Source: Pseudomonadota bacterium (GTDB lineage Bacteria; Bdellovibrionota; Oligoflexia; Oligoflexales; Oligoflexaceae). From it: DNA of 14,238 nt. The notes beneath the pieces are model-generated. The model ran no database searches and was not told the DNA's origin. It saw only the letters and a list, made by a program, of their open reading frames with translations. The position numbers and the translations under genes were made by a program. The DNA is taken from NCBI GenBank assembly GCA_029556045.1, contig JAKQGS010000136.1:1-14238 (forward strand), in the 5' to 3' direction. Below, in pieces: positions 1 through 6,337 of the stretch (positions are counted from its first letter, which is position 1; every line of letters starts with the position of its first letter).

Positions 1-1412
1 CCTGCGAAAGTCTGGCCACCACTCTATGCCGCACGCTGGATCCGCTATCGGAGGAGCAGTCCCGACTGGTGAAGGATTTTCTGGAAAAAGAAAATGAAAA
101 GACCCAGTGCCTCACGTTCATGAAACCCAATATGCGCAAAATGCTGATCATGTACGGGGTCGGCTACCACCATTCCGGCATTGCTCCGGCGGCGCGCCAT
201 GTGATGGAAATCATGGTCAAGGAGGGCCTACTGCGCTTTTGTGTGGCCACCATGGGCCTCAGCATCGGCATCAACTTTTCTGTGCGGGCCACAGTGATCA
301 GCGATTACGACCGCCCCGGTGAACAGGGTTTTACCCAATACTCCAAGTCGGAAGTGCTGCAGATGCTGGGACGAGCGGGTCGTCGCGGCCGCGATGCGGT
401 GGGCTTCAGCATTTGGCCTTCCCTCACCGCCTTTCAAAAGCTGGGAGGAGCCCATCGGGAGAAACTGGAATCCCGCCTCCGCAATGATCCCACCACCTTT
501 CTTGGGTTGGTGGGGCGCGGCTTCAATCTGCGGGACATCGAAAATTTTTATGAAAAGAGTTTCATGCGATTTGGCGACCGCAGCGTTGATCTGCGCCTGA
601 TCCGGCCAGACCATATCCAAACCGCTCTCAGCGTCCCTTCGCTCCCCTGCAGTTCTCCCGCATTTGAGTTCTCCGCCTTCCTGCATGAGGAATCGGAATC
701 CATTTGCCACAACTGCCCCATACGTAAAGGCTGCCACCGTCAGATTGAAAACCGCATGAAGGGCACCCTGAGTTACCTTCACATTCACCTGCACATGATC
801 GGCTGCCTCGATCGCGAAGAAAAACTAACCCCCTACGGCGAAGTGGCGAAATACTTCCCGCAGGCCGGGGGACTGGTGCTGGCCAAAATGATCGCCTTCA
901 AGGAAATTACCAGTGAAAACCTGCTGGCTGCGGTGGAATTGATGGCCTCCTTCTGCCTCAGTCGTTTCAAGGAACCACAGGTTCCCCAGCGTTACAAGTT
1001 TCCCTTTGATGCCAAAGGCATTGAGTCCGAACTGGAAAACTACTATCCGTTTGAACTGTTTGAAGAGATGTATGACCCTCCTTTTGGTCGTCGCGATTAT
1101 CCGGTGATTCGGGAATACAATCCCGCTGCCGGTTATATCGTGCGCCAGTGGCTGACAGGCGGTGATTGGAAAGCCCTGAGCCGCGAAATCACCGATGAGC
1201 GTTTTGGTGAGGGTGATCTGATGGCCCTTTGTTTCCGCGTCGGCACCTATCTGCAGTCCATGTCCCAGGCAGGCCTGGGAAGCCTCGGCTCTGCGGCTCT
1301 GTCCATGCGCCGGGAGCTCCTGCGGGAGCCCTTGATGCCGAAAATCGAGCAGGTCAAAGATATCGATGAAACATTTGATGAGTCGTCCAGCGTTATGCCC
1401 GAAAGTTTTTAA
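1..1412 (+). CDS. Ski2/Mtr4-like DEAD/DEAH-box helicase, C-terminal part (5' truncated by window edge)
   Basis: The reading frame is open from base 3 to the TAA at 1410-1412, so the start and helicase motifs I to III lie outside the window. The visible part begins in the second RecA-like domain. It holds GYHHSGIAP, a motif V-like ATMGLSIGIN, and motif VI QMLGRAGRRGRD at about nt 360-395. A cysteine cluster (CHNCPIRKGC, about nt 705-734) follows in a linker, as in the HelY/Ski2 group. The end, from about nt 1040 (YPFELFEEMY) through a helical stretch near nt 1150-1330, resembles the DSHCT domain of Mtr4-like helicases. Such enzymes are ATP-dependent 3'-5' RNA helicases acting in RNA turnover in the cytoplasm; that role is inferred from family. 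Motif V is unusual, with MGLSIGIN where Ski2 enzymes have ETFAMGVN-like residues. No intrinsic terminator follows, only AT-rich sequence. Confidence 0.85.
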   Translation, partial: CESLATTLCRTLDPLSEEQSRLVKDFLEKENEKTQCLTFMKPNMRKMLIMYGVGYHHSGIAPAARHVMEIMVKEGLLRFCVATMGLSIGINFSVRATVISDYDRPGEQGFTQYSKSEVLQMLGRAGRRGRDAVGFSIWPSLTAFQKLGGAHREKLESRLRNDPTTFLGLVGRGFNLRDIENFYEKSFMRFGDRSVDLRLIRPDHIQTALSVPSLPCSSPAFEFSAFLHEESESICHNCPIRKGCHRQIENRMKGTLSYLHIHLHMIGCLDREEKLTPYGEVAKYFPQAGGLVLAKMIAFKEITSENLLAAVELMASFCLSRFKEPQVPQRYKFPFDAKGIESELENYYPFELFEEMYDPPFGRRDYPVIREYNPAAGYIVRQWLTGGDWKALSREITDERFGEGDLMALCFRVGTYLQSMSQAGLGSLGSAALSMRRELLREPLMPKIEQVKDIDETFDESSSVMPESF

Positions 1413-1468
1413 AAGTTTTTTTAATATGCCCAAAGACTTGACGTTTTGATAATAATTCATAAAATAAT

Positions 1469-1497
1469 TTGACATGATAATAGCTTTTATTTATAAC
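1469..1497 (+). promoter_or_regulatory. Near-consensus sigma70-type promoter
   Basis: TTGACA at 1469-1474 and TATAAC at 1492-1497 are separated by exactly 17 bases, in AT-rich DNA. The expected start site is near 1504. The next convincing start codon is 1920, so the product is either a leader of about 415 nt or a separate small transcript. Confidence 0.6.
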
Positions 1498-1596
1498 CCA
1501 CCCTGCTGACACCACCACAGCTTGGATTAGGTCAAACTAACTCTCTGTTTTGACTTAATTATTTTAAGCACCGATCAATTCACCCCCGGGCGATCC

Positions 1597-1773
1597 ATGG
1601 TATGCCAATCTGGCACCATGATTGCATCTGGCGGCAGTGAACATGGTTGGAAACATCGTTACCGGAAAAAGCTCTACCGCTGCAAACTCAAGTCTTTCCT
1701 GGTTTTTAGTTTAACTGCATGCACCGTCTTATCCATACTTTCATCACAAAATGTAATCACCTTAGGTGGATAG
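1597..1773 (+). CDS. Possible 58-aa small ORF with lipobox-like segment (doubtful)
   Basis: An ATG at 1597 opens 58 codons ending at TAG 1771-1773. The predicted product has a basic stretch (WKHRYRKKLYRCKLK) followed by a hydrophobic stretch containing LTAC, which fits a lipobox. It lies about 95 bases downstream of the start site expected from the 1469-1497 promoter. Against it: neither ATG 1597 nor the in-frame ATG 1618 has a Shine-Dalgarno sequence, the hydrophobic core is short, and I recognise no family. Chance is a fair explanation. Confidence 0.2.
   Translation: MVCQSGTMIASGGSEHGWKHRYRKKLYRCKLKSFLVFSLTACTVLSILSSQNVITLGG
1711..1739 (+). promoter_or_regulatory. Weak promoter candidate for the barrel-lipoprotein operon
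   Basis: TTAACT (1711-1716) and CATACT (1734-1739) are 17 bases apart, each matching the sigma70 consensus at 4 of 6 positions. If used, transcription would start near 1746 and the GC hairpin at 1780-1797 would be in the leader. Confidence 0.25.
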
Positions 1774-1779
1774 AGCTTG

Positions 1780-1797
1780 GGGGCCCGCAAGGGCCCC
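1780..1797 (+). other. Perfect 7-bp GC hairpin with GCAA (GNRA) tetraloop
   Basis: GGGGCCC (1780-1786) and GGGCCCC (1791-1797) flank a GCAA loop. No T-run follows on either strand, so it does not look like an intrinsic terminator. C-runs just downstream (about 1800-1815) could pair with the G-run at 1779-1783 as an alternative fold. It lies about 120 nt upstream of the barrel start codon and may be leader structure. Confidence 0.5.
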
Positions 1798-1919
1798 TAC
1801 CCCCCTTAACCCCCTGAAATAACTTGACTTCGCCCCATTTTTCTAAGGCTTTTGCCAAATCGCCCGATGATGCTTGGGAAGAGGATGCCACTGAAGGAAA
1901 CGGTGGTCAGGGAGTCAGC

Positions 1920-3041
1920 ATGAGGGATGAGCGTTCAAACCATTATCCAAAGCCAGGTCGGTCGTGGCTTGCAGCCCTTATGGGTGCCGCTTTCCTGTCC
2001 CTGACACAAACGTCCTGGGCCGACGAATCCACCCGCATATACCGCAGCGGCTATTACCTGGGTCGCGGTGACACCGGCATTGCATCCTGCGACAATCACG
2101 ACGCCATCTTTTACAATCCGGCGGCCATCGCACAGGGCAAGGGAATCTATAAAGAAACCGTGTTGATGTCCCCACTGCTGGAAATGTCGCGGGATACCCG
2201 CGATCTGATACGGCAGGTGGCGGTGGAGCAAAAAAACGACGTGGATACGATGCGTAAACATGTGGGCAAGAACCAGCATCTGGGTATCTACAATTTCACC
2301 GGGGTGGTCTTCCGGCGTATGGCCCTCGGAGCGGTTGCCTCCAATCAAACCAATATTCTGGTCAAACAATCCCCGGAGCACGGAGGACTGGAGACCGTGT
2401 CCGCCAACACCACCGCCAATACAGTCGCCACCCTGTCGCTGGCAGAATCCTTTTTTGGTGAGCAGTTTCTCATGGGCATGACGGGTAAGTATTTTGCCAA
2501 TCGCGCCCAGGCTGGCATCGATGTCAGCATCGTGGACGCCCAGGACATTGCCGGAGAATTGGATCAGGACGATGTGATGTCCTTGGGGAGCGGCACTGGC
2601 GTCGACCTTGGCTTTCTCTATAAACCCAAGAGTCCCGTGCCGTGGAGCTTGGGGTTGACCCTGGAGAACGTCGGGAAGACAAAGTTCGCGGGAACTGCCG
2701 GGGTCGGTGCTCCCGATGATCTCGAGCAGATCGTGAACATCGGTCTGGCGGTGGAACCAGGTCGTAGCTCCGCCCGCTTTAAACTGCTTTTTGACTATCG
2801 GGATGTCACAGGAGCCTATGAAAAAAATACCTTCAAAAAGACCCACATCGGCACCGAAATCGCGCTGGGCAAAGTGATGGGATTTACCGCTGGATTGAAT
2901 CAGGGTTATCCCACCATCGGTACTTATTTAAACCTCTATATCCTGCGCTTTGATCTGGGAGCGTATACCGAAGAGATAGGGGATCGTGTGGGCGTTCGTC
3001 CGGACCCGCGTTTTTATTTCCGTATGATGGGAGGTTTTTAA
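1920..3041 (+). CDS. Outer-membrane beta-barrel protein, PorV/TraF/FadL-like
   Basis: The 373-residue product starts with a signal peptide: basic N-terminus, hydrophobic core at about residues 16-30, and likely cleavage after SWA at residue 34. The mature protein opens with a glycine-rich segment (GYYLGRGDTG) and DAIFYNPAAIA at about residues 61-71. That motif is typical of the hatch region of PorV/TraF/FadL-like barrels. The rest alternates amphipathic strands, and the protein ends in phenylalanine (FYFRMMGGF), as expected of a barrel C-terminal signal. ATG 1920 was chosen because GGGAG lies 6 bases upstream and the signal peptide follows properly. The in-frame TTG 1824 would add 32 acidic residues and has no binding site. 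The lipoprotein gene follows after 4 bases, so the two are probably one operon. The transported substrate, if any, cannot be told. Confidence 0.7.
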   Translation: MRDERSNHYPKPGRSWLAALMGAAFLSLTQTSWADESTRIYRSGYYLGRGDTGIASCDNHDAIFYNPAAIAQGKGIYKETVLMSPLLEMSRDTRDLIRQVAVEQKNDVDTMRKHVGKNQHLGIYNFTGVVFRRMALGAVASNQTNILVKQSPEHGGLETVSANTTANTVATLSLAESFFGEQFLMGMTGKYFANRAQAGIDVSIVDAQDIAGELDQDDVMSLGSGTGVDLGFLYKPKSPVPWSLGLTLENVGKTKFAGTAGVGAPDDLEQIVNIGLAVEPGRSSARFKLLFDYRDVTGAYEKNTFKKTHIGTEIALGKVMGFTAGLNQGYPTIGTYLNLYILRFDLGAYTEEIGDRVGVRPDPRFYFRMMGGF

Positions 3042-3045
3042 CGCC

Positions 3046-3768
3046 ATGCGTTGGTATGCATTGATCATGGCTCATTTGGTTTTTGCCACCGCCTGTGGCT
3101 CCAATGTCTTTAAGCCCATCGAAAAAAAGGATGCGGCGGAAGATGCCACCATTTTACTGGAAAAAGGCAAAGCGGACGACGCCATCAGTATCCTGACCAG
3201 CGCCCTAGAAGATGATCCTTCCAATTACCAATTAACCTCCCTGCTGTCCGCTGCCTACGCCCAAAAGCACGGTATCGACACCATCTCTTTGGCCCTCAAA
3301 ATGGGCACGTCCTCCAGTGAATCCTCCGGCTCACAGACCAATGAGCTGACCGCATTGTTCTCGGTTCTCCCGGATGCCAATGACGAGAACTTCACCGGGC
3401 TCCAGACCGCCATCGATCTGTTGTTATCCATCCCCGAAGATTCCCGCACCAAGGCAGACAACTTCAAACTGACCATGCTGCTGACATCGATTACCGCCCT
3501 ACGCACCAAAGCCTTTGATAAAGATGGCGACGGGCAGGTTTCCCCAGTGGAAATGCTCACCCTCTCCGAAGAGGACGCACTGGCTATCCTCTCCAATCTC
3601 GATACAGCGGCCGCTGTTTTGGCCGGCGTCGACACCAGCAGCGCGGGGACGGCGGCTGCGGCCACCAGCATCACAGCGCTGCAGGAAAAAATCGCCACCC
3701 AGCCCGGCGAATCCAATGCCGAGAGGCTTCAGGCTTACCTGGGAGGTGGTTCCACTACGGGAGGCTGA
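3046..3768 (+). CDS. Lipoprotein with TPR-like repeat and EF-hand loop
   Basis: The 240-residue product has a lipoprotein signal peptide with lipobox ATAC and lipidated Cys17. The next residues are GSN rather than an Asp at +2, which favours the outer membrane if the E. coli sorting rule applies. Residues about 29-72 look like TPR helices (ILLEKGKADDAISIL and after). A textbook 12-residue calcium-binding loop, DKDGDGQVSPVE, lies at 158-169. The tail is Ala/Ser/Thr-rich. The gene begins 4 bases after the barrel gene, and its GGGAGG (3029-3034) overlaps the end of that gene, so co-translation is likely. It may be a periplasm-facing partner of the barrel; that is inference. The last A of its TGA stop is the first base of an A-run belonging to an opposite-strand terminator. 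I cannot assign it to a named family. Confidence 0.75.
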   Translation: MRWYALIMAHLVFATACGSNVFKPIEKKDAAEDATILLEKGKADDAISILTSALEDDPSNYQLTSLLSAAYAQKHGIDTISLALKMGTSSSESSGSQTNELTALFSVLPDANDENFTGLQTAIDLLLSIPEDSRTKADNFKLTMLLTSITALRTKAFDKDGDGQVSPVEMLTLSEEDALAILSNLDTAAAVLAGVDTSSAGTAAAATSITALQEKIATQPGESNAERLQAYLGGGSTTGG

Positions 3769-3796
3769 AAAAAAAGACGTGTCCTGCGACACGTCT
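3768..3796 (-). terminator. Intrinsic terminator of the pentapeptide-repeat gene
   Basis: A perfect 9-bp stem (3775-3783 with 3788-3796, AGACGTGTC/GACACGTCT) closes a 4-base loop. On the minus strand it is followed by eight T residues (complement of 3768-3775). It lies 25 bases beyond the stop of the minus-strand gene. It has no T-run for plus-strand transcripts, so it does not clearly serve the lipoprotein gene whose stop codon it touches. Confidence 0.85.
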
Positions 3797-3820
3797 GGGT
3801 GATCCAAATCATTGGGTTCA

Positions 3821-4234
3821 TCACGACATCCGCTTAACACCAATCTTCGTGCCATTTTCCACCGAACCCATGATGTCCTCGCGGGAGATCAGTTCCGTTG
3901 GCAGAGCGGCCCGCCGGATATTCGCGCGGAAAAGGCAGGCTCCCCGCAGTTTGGCATAATCGAGATCAGCGTCCTCAAGATTGGCTCCTGTAAAGTCTGC
4001 TCCTTCCAGATTGGCATTCCACAGGGAGGCTCCCCGCAGATCCGCATCCCGGAATATCGCATCCTTGAGGTTGGAATAAGACATATTCACCTCCCGCAGA
4101 TCCGCGCCGCTGAAATCTATTTTGACGAGGTTGGCCTTGCGGCAATCCCGTTTCGCCAGGCTTCGTCCGTCTGCCAGCAAGTCCAGGACTTCCTTGCGAG
4201 TCAGGGTAACGGTACTATCTGAATTCTTGCTCAT
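3821..4234 (-). CDS. Pentapeptide-repeat protein
   Basis: The 137-residue product has a short helical N-terminus (TRKEVLDLLADGRSLAKRD), then about 15 tandem pentapeptides of A(D/N)LxX type. Examples are ADLRE, SNLKD, ADLRG, ANLEG, ADFTG, ANLED and ADLDY, at about residues 33-110, followed by a polar tail. Such repeats form a right-handed quadrilateral beta-helix. Some family members mimic DNA and bind gyrase, but this one carries no feature showing a specific target, and a neutral structural role is as likely. No signal peptide is present, so it is probably cytoplasmic. ATG at 4234 is preceded by GGGAGG (complement of 4239-4244) at 4 bases. The gene has its own promoter, a palindromic operator candidate at the start site and its own terminator, so it is a complete monocistronic unit. 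Confidence 0.88.
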   Translation of the reverse strand: MSKNSDSTVTLTRKEVLDLLADGRSLAKRDCRKANLVKIDFSGADLREVNMSYSNLKDAIFRDADLRGASLWNANLEGADFTGANLEDADLDYAKLRGACLFRANIRRAALPTELISREDIMGSVENGTKIGVKRMS

Positions 4235-4286
4235 GCAACCTCCCGCTCATGCGGTCTTTCTGATTCTCTCACTGAACACTGGACTG

Positions 4287-4302
4287 GATTTGATATCAAA
4301 TC
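4287..4302. promoter_or_regulatory. 16-bp perfect palindrome, operator candidate
   Basis: GATTTGATATCAAATC is a perfect inverted repeat with no central gap. It overlaps the -10 hexamer (4300-4305) and the expected start site (about 4293) of the minus-strand promoter. That is where a dimeric repressor would act. The regulator is unknown, and no regulator gene is adjacent. Confidence 0.6.
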
Positions 4303-4328
4303 ATAGGGCCGCCCTGGGGATTGGTCAA
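4300..4328 (-). promoter_or_regulatory. Sigma70-type promoter of the pentapeptide-repeat gene
   Basis: Read on the minus strand, TTGACC (complement of 4323-4328) and TATGAT (complement of 4300-4305) are separated by exactly 17 bases. Each matches the consensus at 5 of 6 positions. The expected start site is near 4293, giving a leader of about 58 nt to the ATG at 4234. Confidence 0.75.
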
Positions 4329-4394
4329 GCGCTACGGCAATGTCACTCCGGGCGCAATCGACCCTGACCCCCGGAGGCCAGTGCCCCCGCGATA

Positions 4395-5390
4395 TCACTT
4401 GGCAGCCATCAGGCGAGCCACATCCAGCATCCGATTGCTGAAGCCGGTCTCGTTGTCATACCAGGACAAAACCTTGATCAATTGACCGGATGCCATGGTG
4501 CTCAACGCATCAACCGTGCTGGATGCCGGGCAGCCGTTATAGTCGATGGACACCAGGGGCTCTTCGCTGTAGGCCATAATGCCCTTCAGGGCCCCTTGGG
4601 ATGCAGCTTTGAGTGCAGCATTGACGGATTCAACGGTCGCATCTTTGGCGGTCTGAACCGTCAGATCCACCAGCGAAACGTTGGCGGTGGGAACCCGCAC
4701 GGAGAGACCATTCAGCAGCCCCTTCAATTCCGGCAGCACCAACCCGATGGCTTTGGCAGCGCCGGTGGAGGTGGGGATCATGCTCATGGCGGCCGCACGG
4801 GCACGGCGCAGGTCCTTGTGCGGAAGATCGAGGATATTTTGATCATTGGTGTAGGCGTGCACCGTGGTCATCAGACCGGATTTAATGCCCCAGTTGTCGT
4901 GCAGGGTCTTAGCCACCGGCGCCAGACAGTTGGTGGTGCAACTGCCGTTGGATACGATGCGGTGATCGGATGTCAGACGATCATGGTTAACGCCCATGAC
5001 CACCGTGATGTCCTCACCGGTGGCGGGAGCGGAGATCAAAACTTTGGGGGCGCCGGCTTTAATGTGCAGCTCCGCCGCTTCCCGTTTGGTGAAAATGCCG
5101 GTGCATTCCATGACGAGATCGACGTTTTTGCTCTTCCATGGCAGCTCTGCGGGATCTTTGCAGGCGGATACCGTGATGGCGCGGCCATTCACAATCAGCT
5201 TGTCGCCGTCGGCATGAATATCGCCGTTGGCCACCCCATGCACGGAATCATACTTCAACAGATGAGCCAGGGTTTTCGTATCAGTCAAATCATTGATGTG
5301 GACGATTTCAAAGTCCTTGTTTTGCATGGCTGCCCGAAAAACAACGCGTCCAATGCGGCCGAAGCCGTTAATCCCGATACGAATGGTCAT
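4395..5390 (-). CDS. gap: Type I glyceraldehyde-3-phosphate dehydrogenase
   Basis: The 331-residue enzyme oxidises glyceraldehyde 3-phosphate with phosphate and NAD to 1,3-bisphosphoglycerate in cytoplasmic glycolysis or gluconeogenesis. The Rossmann motif GINGFGRIGR is at residues 6-15. Asp34, in the INDL segment, is the usual marker of NAD rather than NADP preference. Catalytic Cys151 lies in SNGSCTTNCLAP, and the partner His178 is in TTVHAY. The C-terminal SWYDNETGFSNR is intact. Length and motifs are complete and ordinary. ATG 5390 has GGGGAG about 8 bases upstream. No pgk or tpi gene is adjacent. It is transcribed divergently from the outer-membrane protein gene at 5612. No terminator was seen between it and the pentapeptide gene, which has its own promoter. 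Confidence 0.98.
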   Translation of the reverse strand: MTIRIGINGFGRIGRVVFRAAMQNKDFEIVHINDLTDTKTLAHLLKYDSVHGVANGDIHADGDKLIVNGRAITVSACKDPAELPWKSKNVDLVMECTGIFTKREAAELHIKAGAPKVLISAPATGEDITVVMGVNHDRLTSDHRIVSNGSCTTNCLAPVAKTLHDNWGIKSGLMTTVHAYTNDQNILDLPHKDLRRARAAAMSMIPTSTGAAKAIGLVLPELKGLLNGLSVRVPTANVSLVDLTVQTAKDATVESVNAALKAASQGALKGIMAYSEEPLVSIDYNGCPASSTVDALSTMASGQLIKVLSWYDNETGFSNRMLDVARLMAAK

Positions 5391-5425
5391 GAAATAATCT
5401 CCCCTATGTATGAAAATAAAATTTC

Positions 5426-5454
5426 ATTAAAATTATTTACAAATTCATATACAA
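5426..5454 (-). promoter_or_regulatory. Weak promoter candidate for gap
   Basis: On the minus strand, TTGTAT (complement of 5449-5454) is 17 bases from TTTAAT (complement of 5426-5431). The -10 is good (5 of 6) and the -35 poor (3 of 6). The whole segment is AT-rich, so other registers are possible. Confidence 0.3.
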
Positions 5455-5475
5455 CTTTAAACATCCCCGTATTTC

Positions 5476-5502
5476 TCAAGGGTTATACTGCAACCCCCTT
5501 GA
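5476..5502. other. Interrupted inverted repeat between gap and the outer-membrane protein gene
   Basis: TCAAGGGTT (5476-5484) pairs with AACCC (5492-5496) and TTGA (5499-5502), with two unpaired C bases. A -10-like TATACT (5484-5489) lies in the loop, without a good -35 upstream. No T-run follows on either strand. It may be an operator or leader structure in this divergent region. Confidence 0.35.
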
Positions 5503-5520
5503 AAAAGCTAGGGCTGGCAC

Positions 5521-5538
5521 CGGGAATTTTCATTCCCG
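5521..5538. other. Perfect 7-bp inverted repeat with 4-base loop
   Basis: CGGGAAT (5521-5527) and ATTCCCG (5532-5538) flank TTTC. It lies 74 bases upstream of the GTG at 5612 with no T-run after it. A -10-like TGGTAAGAT (5555-5563) follows. It could be an operator or part of the 5' leader. Confidence 0.4.
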
Positions 5539-5611
5539 ACCCTGCTGGAAATAATGGTAAGATCTCTAGCAAATCACAGTCATTGAGACCACTTTGGGCG
5601 AGGAGCAGGCC

Positions 5612-6337
5612 GTGAAAAAAGCCATATTAATCGCTGTTTCTATAATTTCCACCCCCCTGGCGGCCTACGAGGAGGAGGGCATCATCTCCGGCAAACCGGT
5701 CCAGGCCCCTGGGGAAGCTCCGGCCGTGTACAAACCGGATTTTCCAGAACATGAAACGCCGGTCGCTGGGAGCACTCCGGTGGAATCGCCGGCAGCCCGC
5801 ACACCCTATGGACGACCGGGGCGCACCGGGCTGACTTCGACCTCCTATCGCACCATCGGCTACCGCAGCATGCCCGCGGATATCCTGCCCGTCAAAGCCA
5901 ACGCTGGCGTGGTGATGGATGGTCAGTCCTTTGGTGCAGACCTCACCGTTTGGTATCCGTGGGACCCCTATTTTCCGGTACAAGGGGGCGGGCAGTATCA
6001 AAACCGGGGATGGGACGATGATGTGATGATCCGCAAAACCTACCATCTGGCGGCCCGGGTTCAATTTCCCAATCCCACCCTTTTCCTACCATTTGCGTCC
6101 ATCGGTCCCGGTTATCAGGTGTGGGAACGTAAAAACAGCAATGAGGTGCTGGAAAATGGCGCCACCGCTCTTTTAAACCAGAAGGCTGGTGTGCAGATCA
6201 ACCTGGCCCCCTATTTTGCCCTGACATTGCAGAATACCACATGGTATATGCGCTCCCAGACGCCGGACATGCTGACCGGTGATCATGAAACCAAACACAT
6301 CCAGGCTTGGGAGGCGATGTTTTCGCTGGTGATATGA
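5612..6337 (+). CDS. Predicted outer-membrane beta-barrel protein of unknown function
   Basis: The 241-residue product has a signal peptide (KKAILIAVSIISTPLAA, likely cleaved after about residue 18). A proline-rich linker at about 27-70 follows. From about 80 to the end, alternating strands rich in aromatic and glycine residues (VKANAGVVMDGQSFGADL, YHLAARVQF, KAGVQINLAPYFAL) suggest a small barrel of the OmpA/OmpW size class. The GTG start at 5612 was chosen because AGGAG (5601-5605) lies 6 bases upstream and the signal peptide follows at once. The in-frame TTG at 5594 would add six residues before the basic region. Its TGA stop overlaps the ATG of the flavoprotein gene in ATGA, so the two are translationally coupled. 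I do not recognise the family. Confidence 0.65.
   Translation: MKKAILIAVSIISTPLAAYEEEGIISGKPVQAPGEAPAVYKPDFPEHETPVAGSTPVESPAARTPYGRPGRTGLTSTSYRTIGYRSMPADILPVKANAGVVMDGQSFGADLTVWYPWDPYFPVQGGGQYQNRGWDDDVMIRKTYHLAARVQFPNPTLFLPFASIGPGYQVWERKNSNEVLENGATALLNQKAGVQINLAPYFALTLQNTTWYMRSQTPDMLTGDHETKHIQAWEAMFSLVI

Larger units (their letters stand above)
1413..1919. other. Long intergenic stretch, no convincing gene
   Basis: About 500 bases separate the helicase stop from the chosen start of the barrel gene. The first 100 bases are very AT-rich and carry a near-consensus promoter (1469-1497). A short inverted repeat, GTCAAA...TTTGAC, lies at about 1531-1554. A 58-codon ORF at 1597-1773 lacks a ribosome binding site. 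A perfect GC hairpin sits at 1780-1797, followed by C-rich runs. The frame of the barrel gene is open back to a TTG at 1824, but that start has no ribosome binding site and would bury the signal peptide. The region could be a long 5' leader or encode a small RNA; the sequence does not decide. Confidence 0.6.

Noticed and set aside
825..1475. 216-codon minus-strand ORF opposite the helicase
   Set aside because: Antisense to conserved DSHCT-like coding sequence with no recognisable motif.
1824..1919. N-terminal extension of the barrel protein from TTG 1824
   Set aside because: No Shine-Dalgarno sequence, and 32 acidic or polar residues would precede the signal peptide. ATG 1920 has GGGAG at proper spacing.
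1935..2846. 303-codon minus-strand ORF opposite the barrel gene
   Set aside because: Shadow of a coding sequence with a signal peptide, binding site and operon context; its own translation shows no domain.
3812..4222. 136-codon plus-strand ORF opposite the pentapeptide gene
   Set aside because: Its periodic Ile/Gly/Pro composition is the complement of the pentapeptide repeats, not a separate protein.
4482..5615. Long plus-strand ORF (377 codons) opposite gap
   Set aside because: It is antisense to an unmistakable GAPDH gene, has no family resemblance or ribosome binding site, and reflects third-position GC bias.
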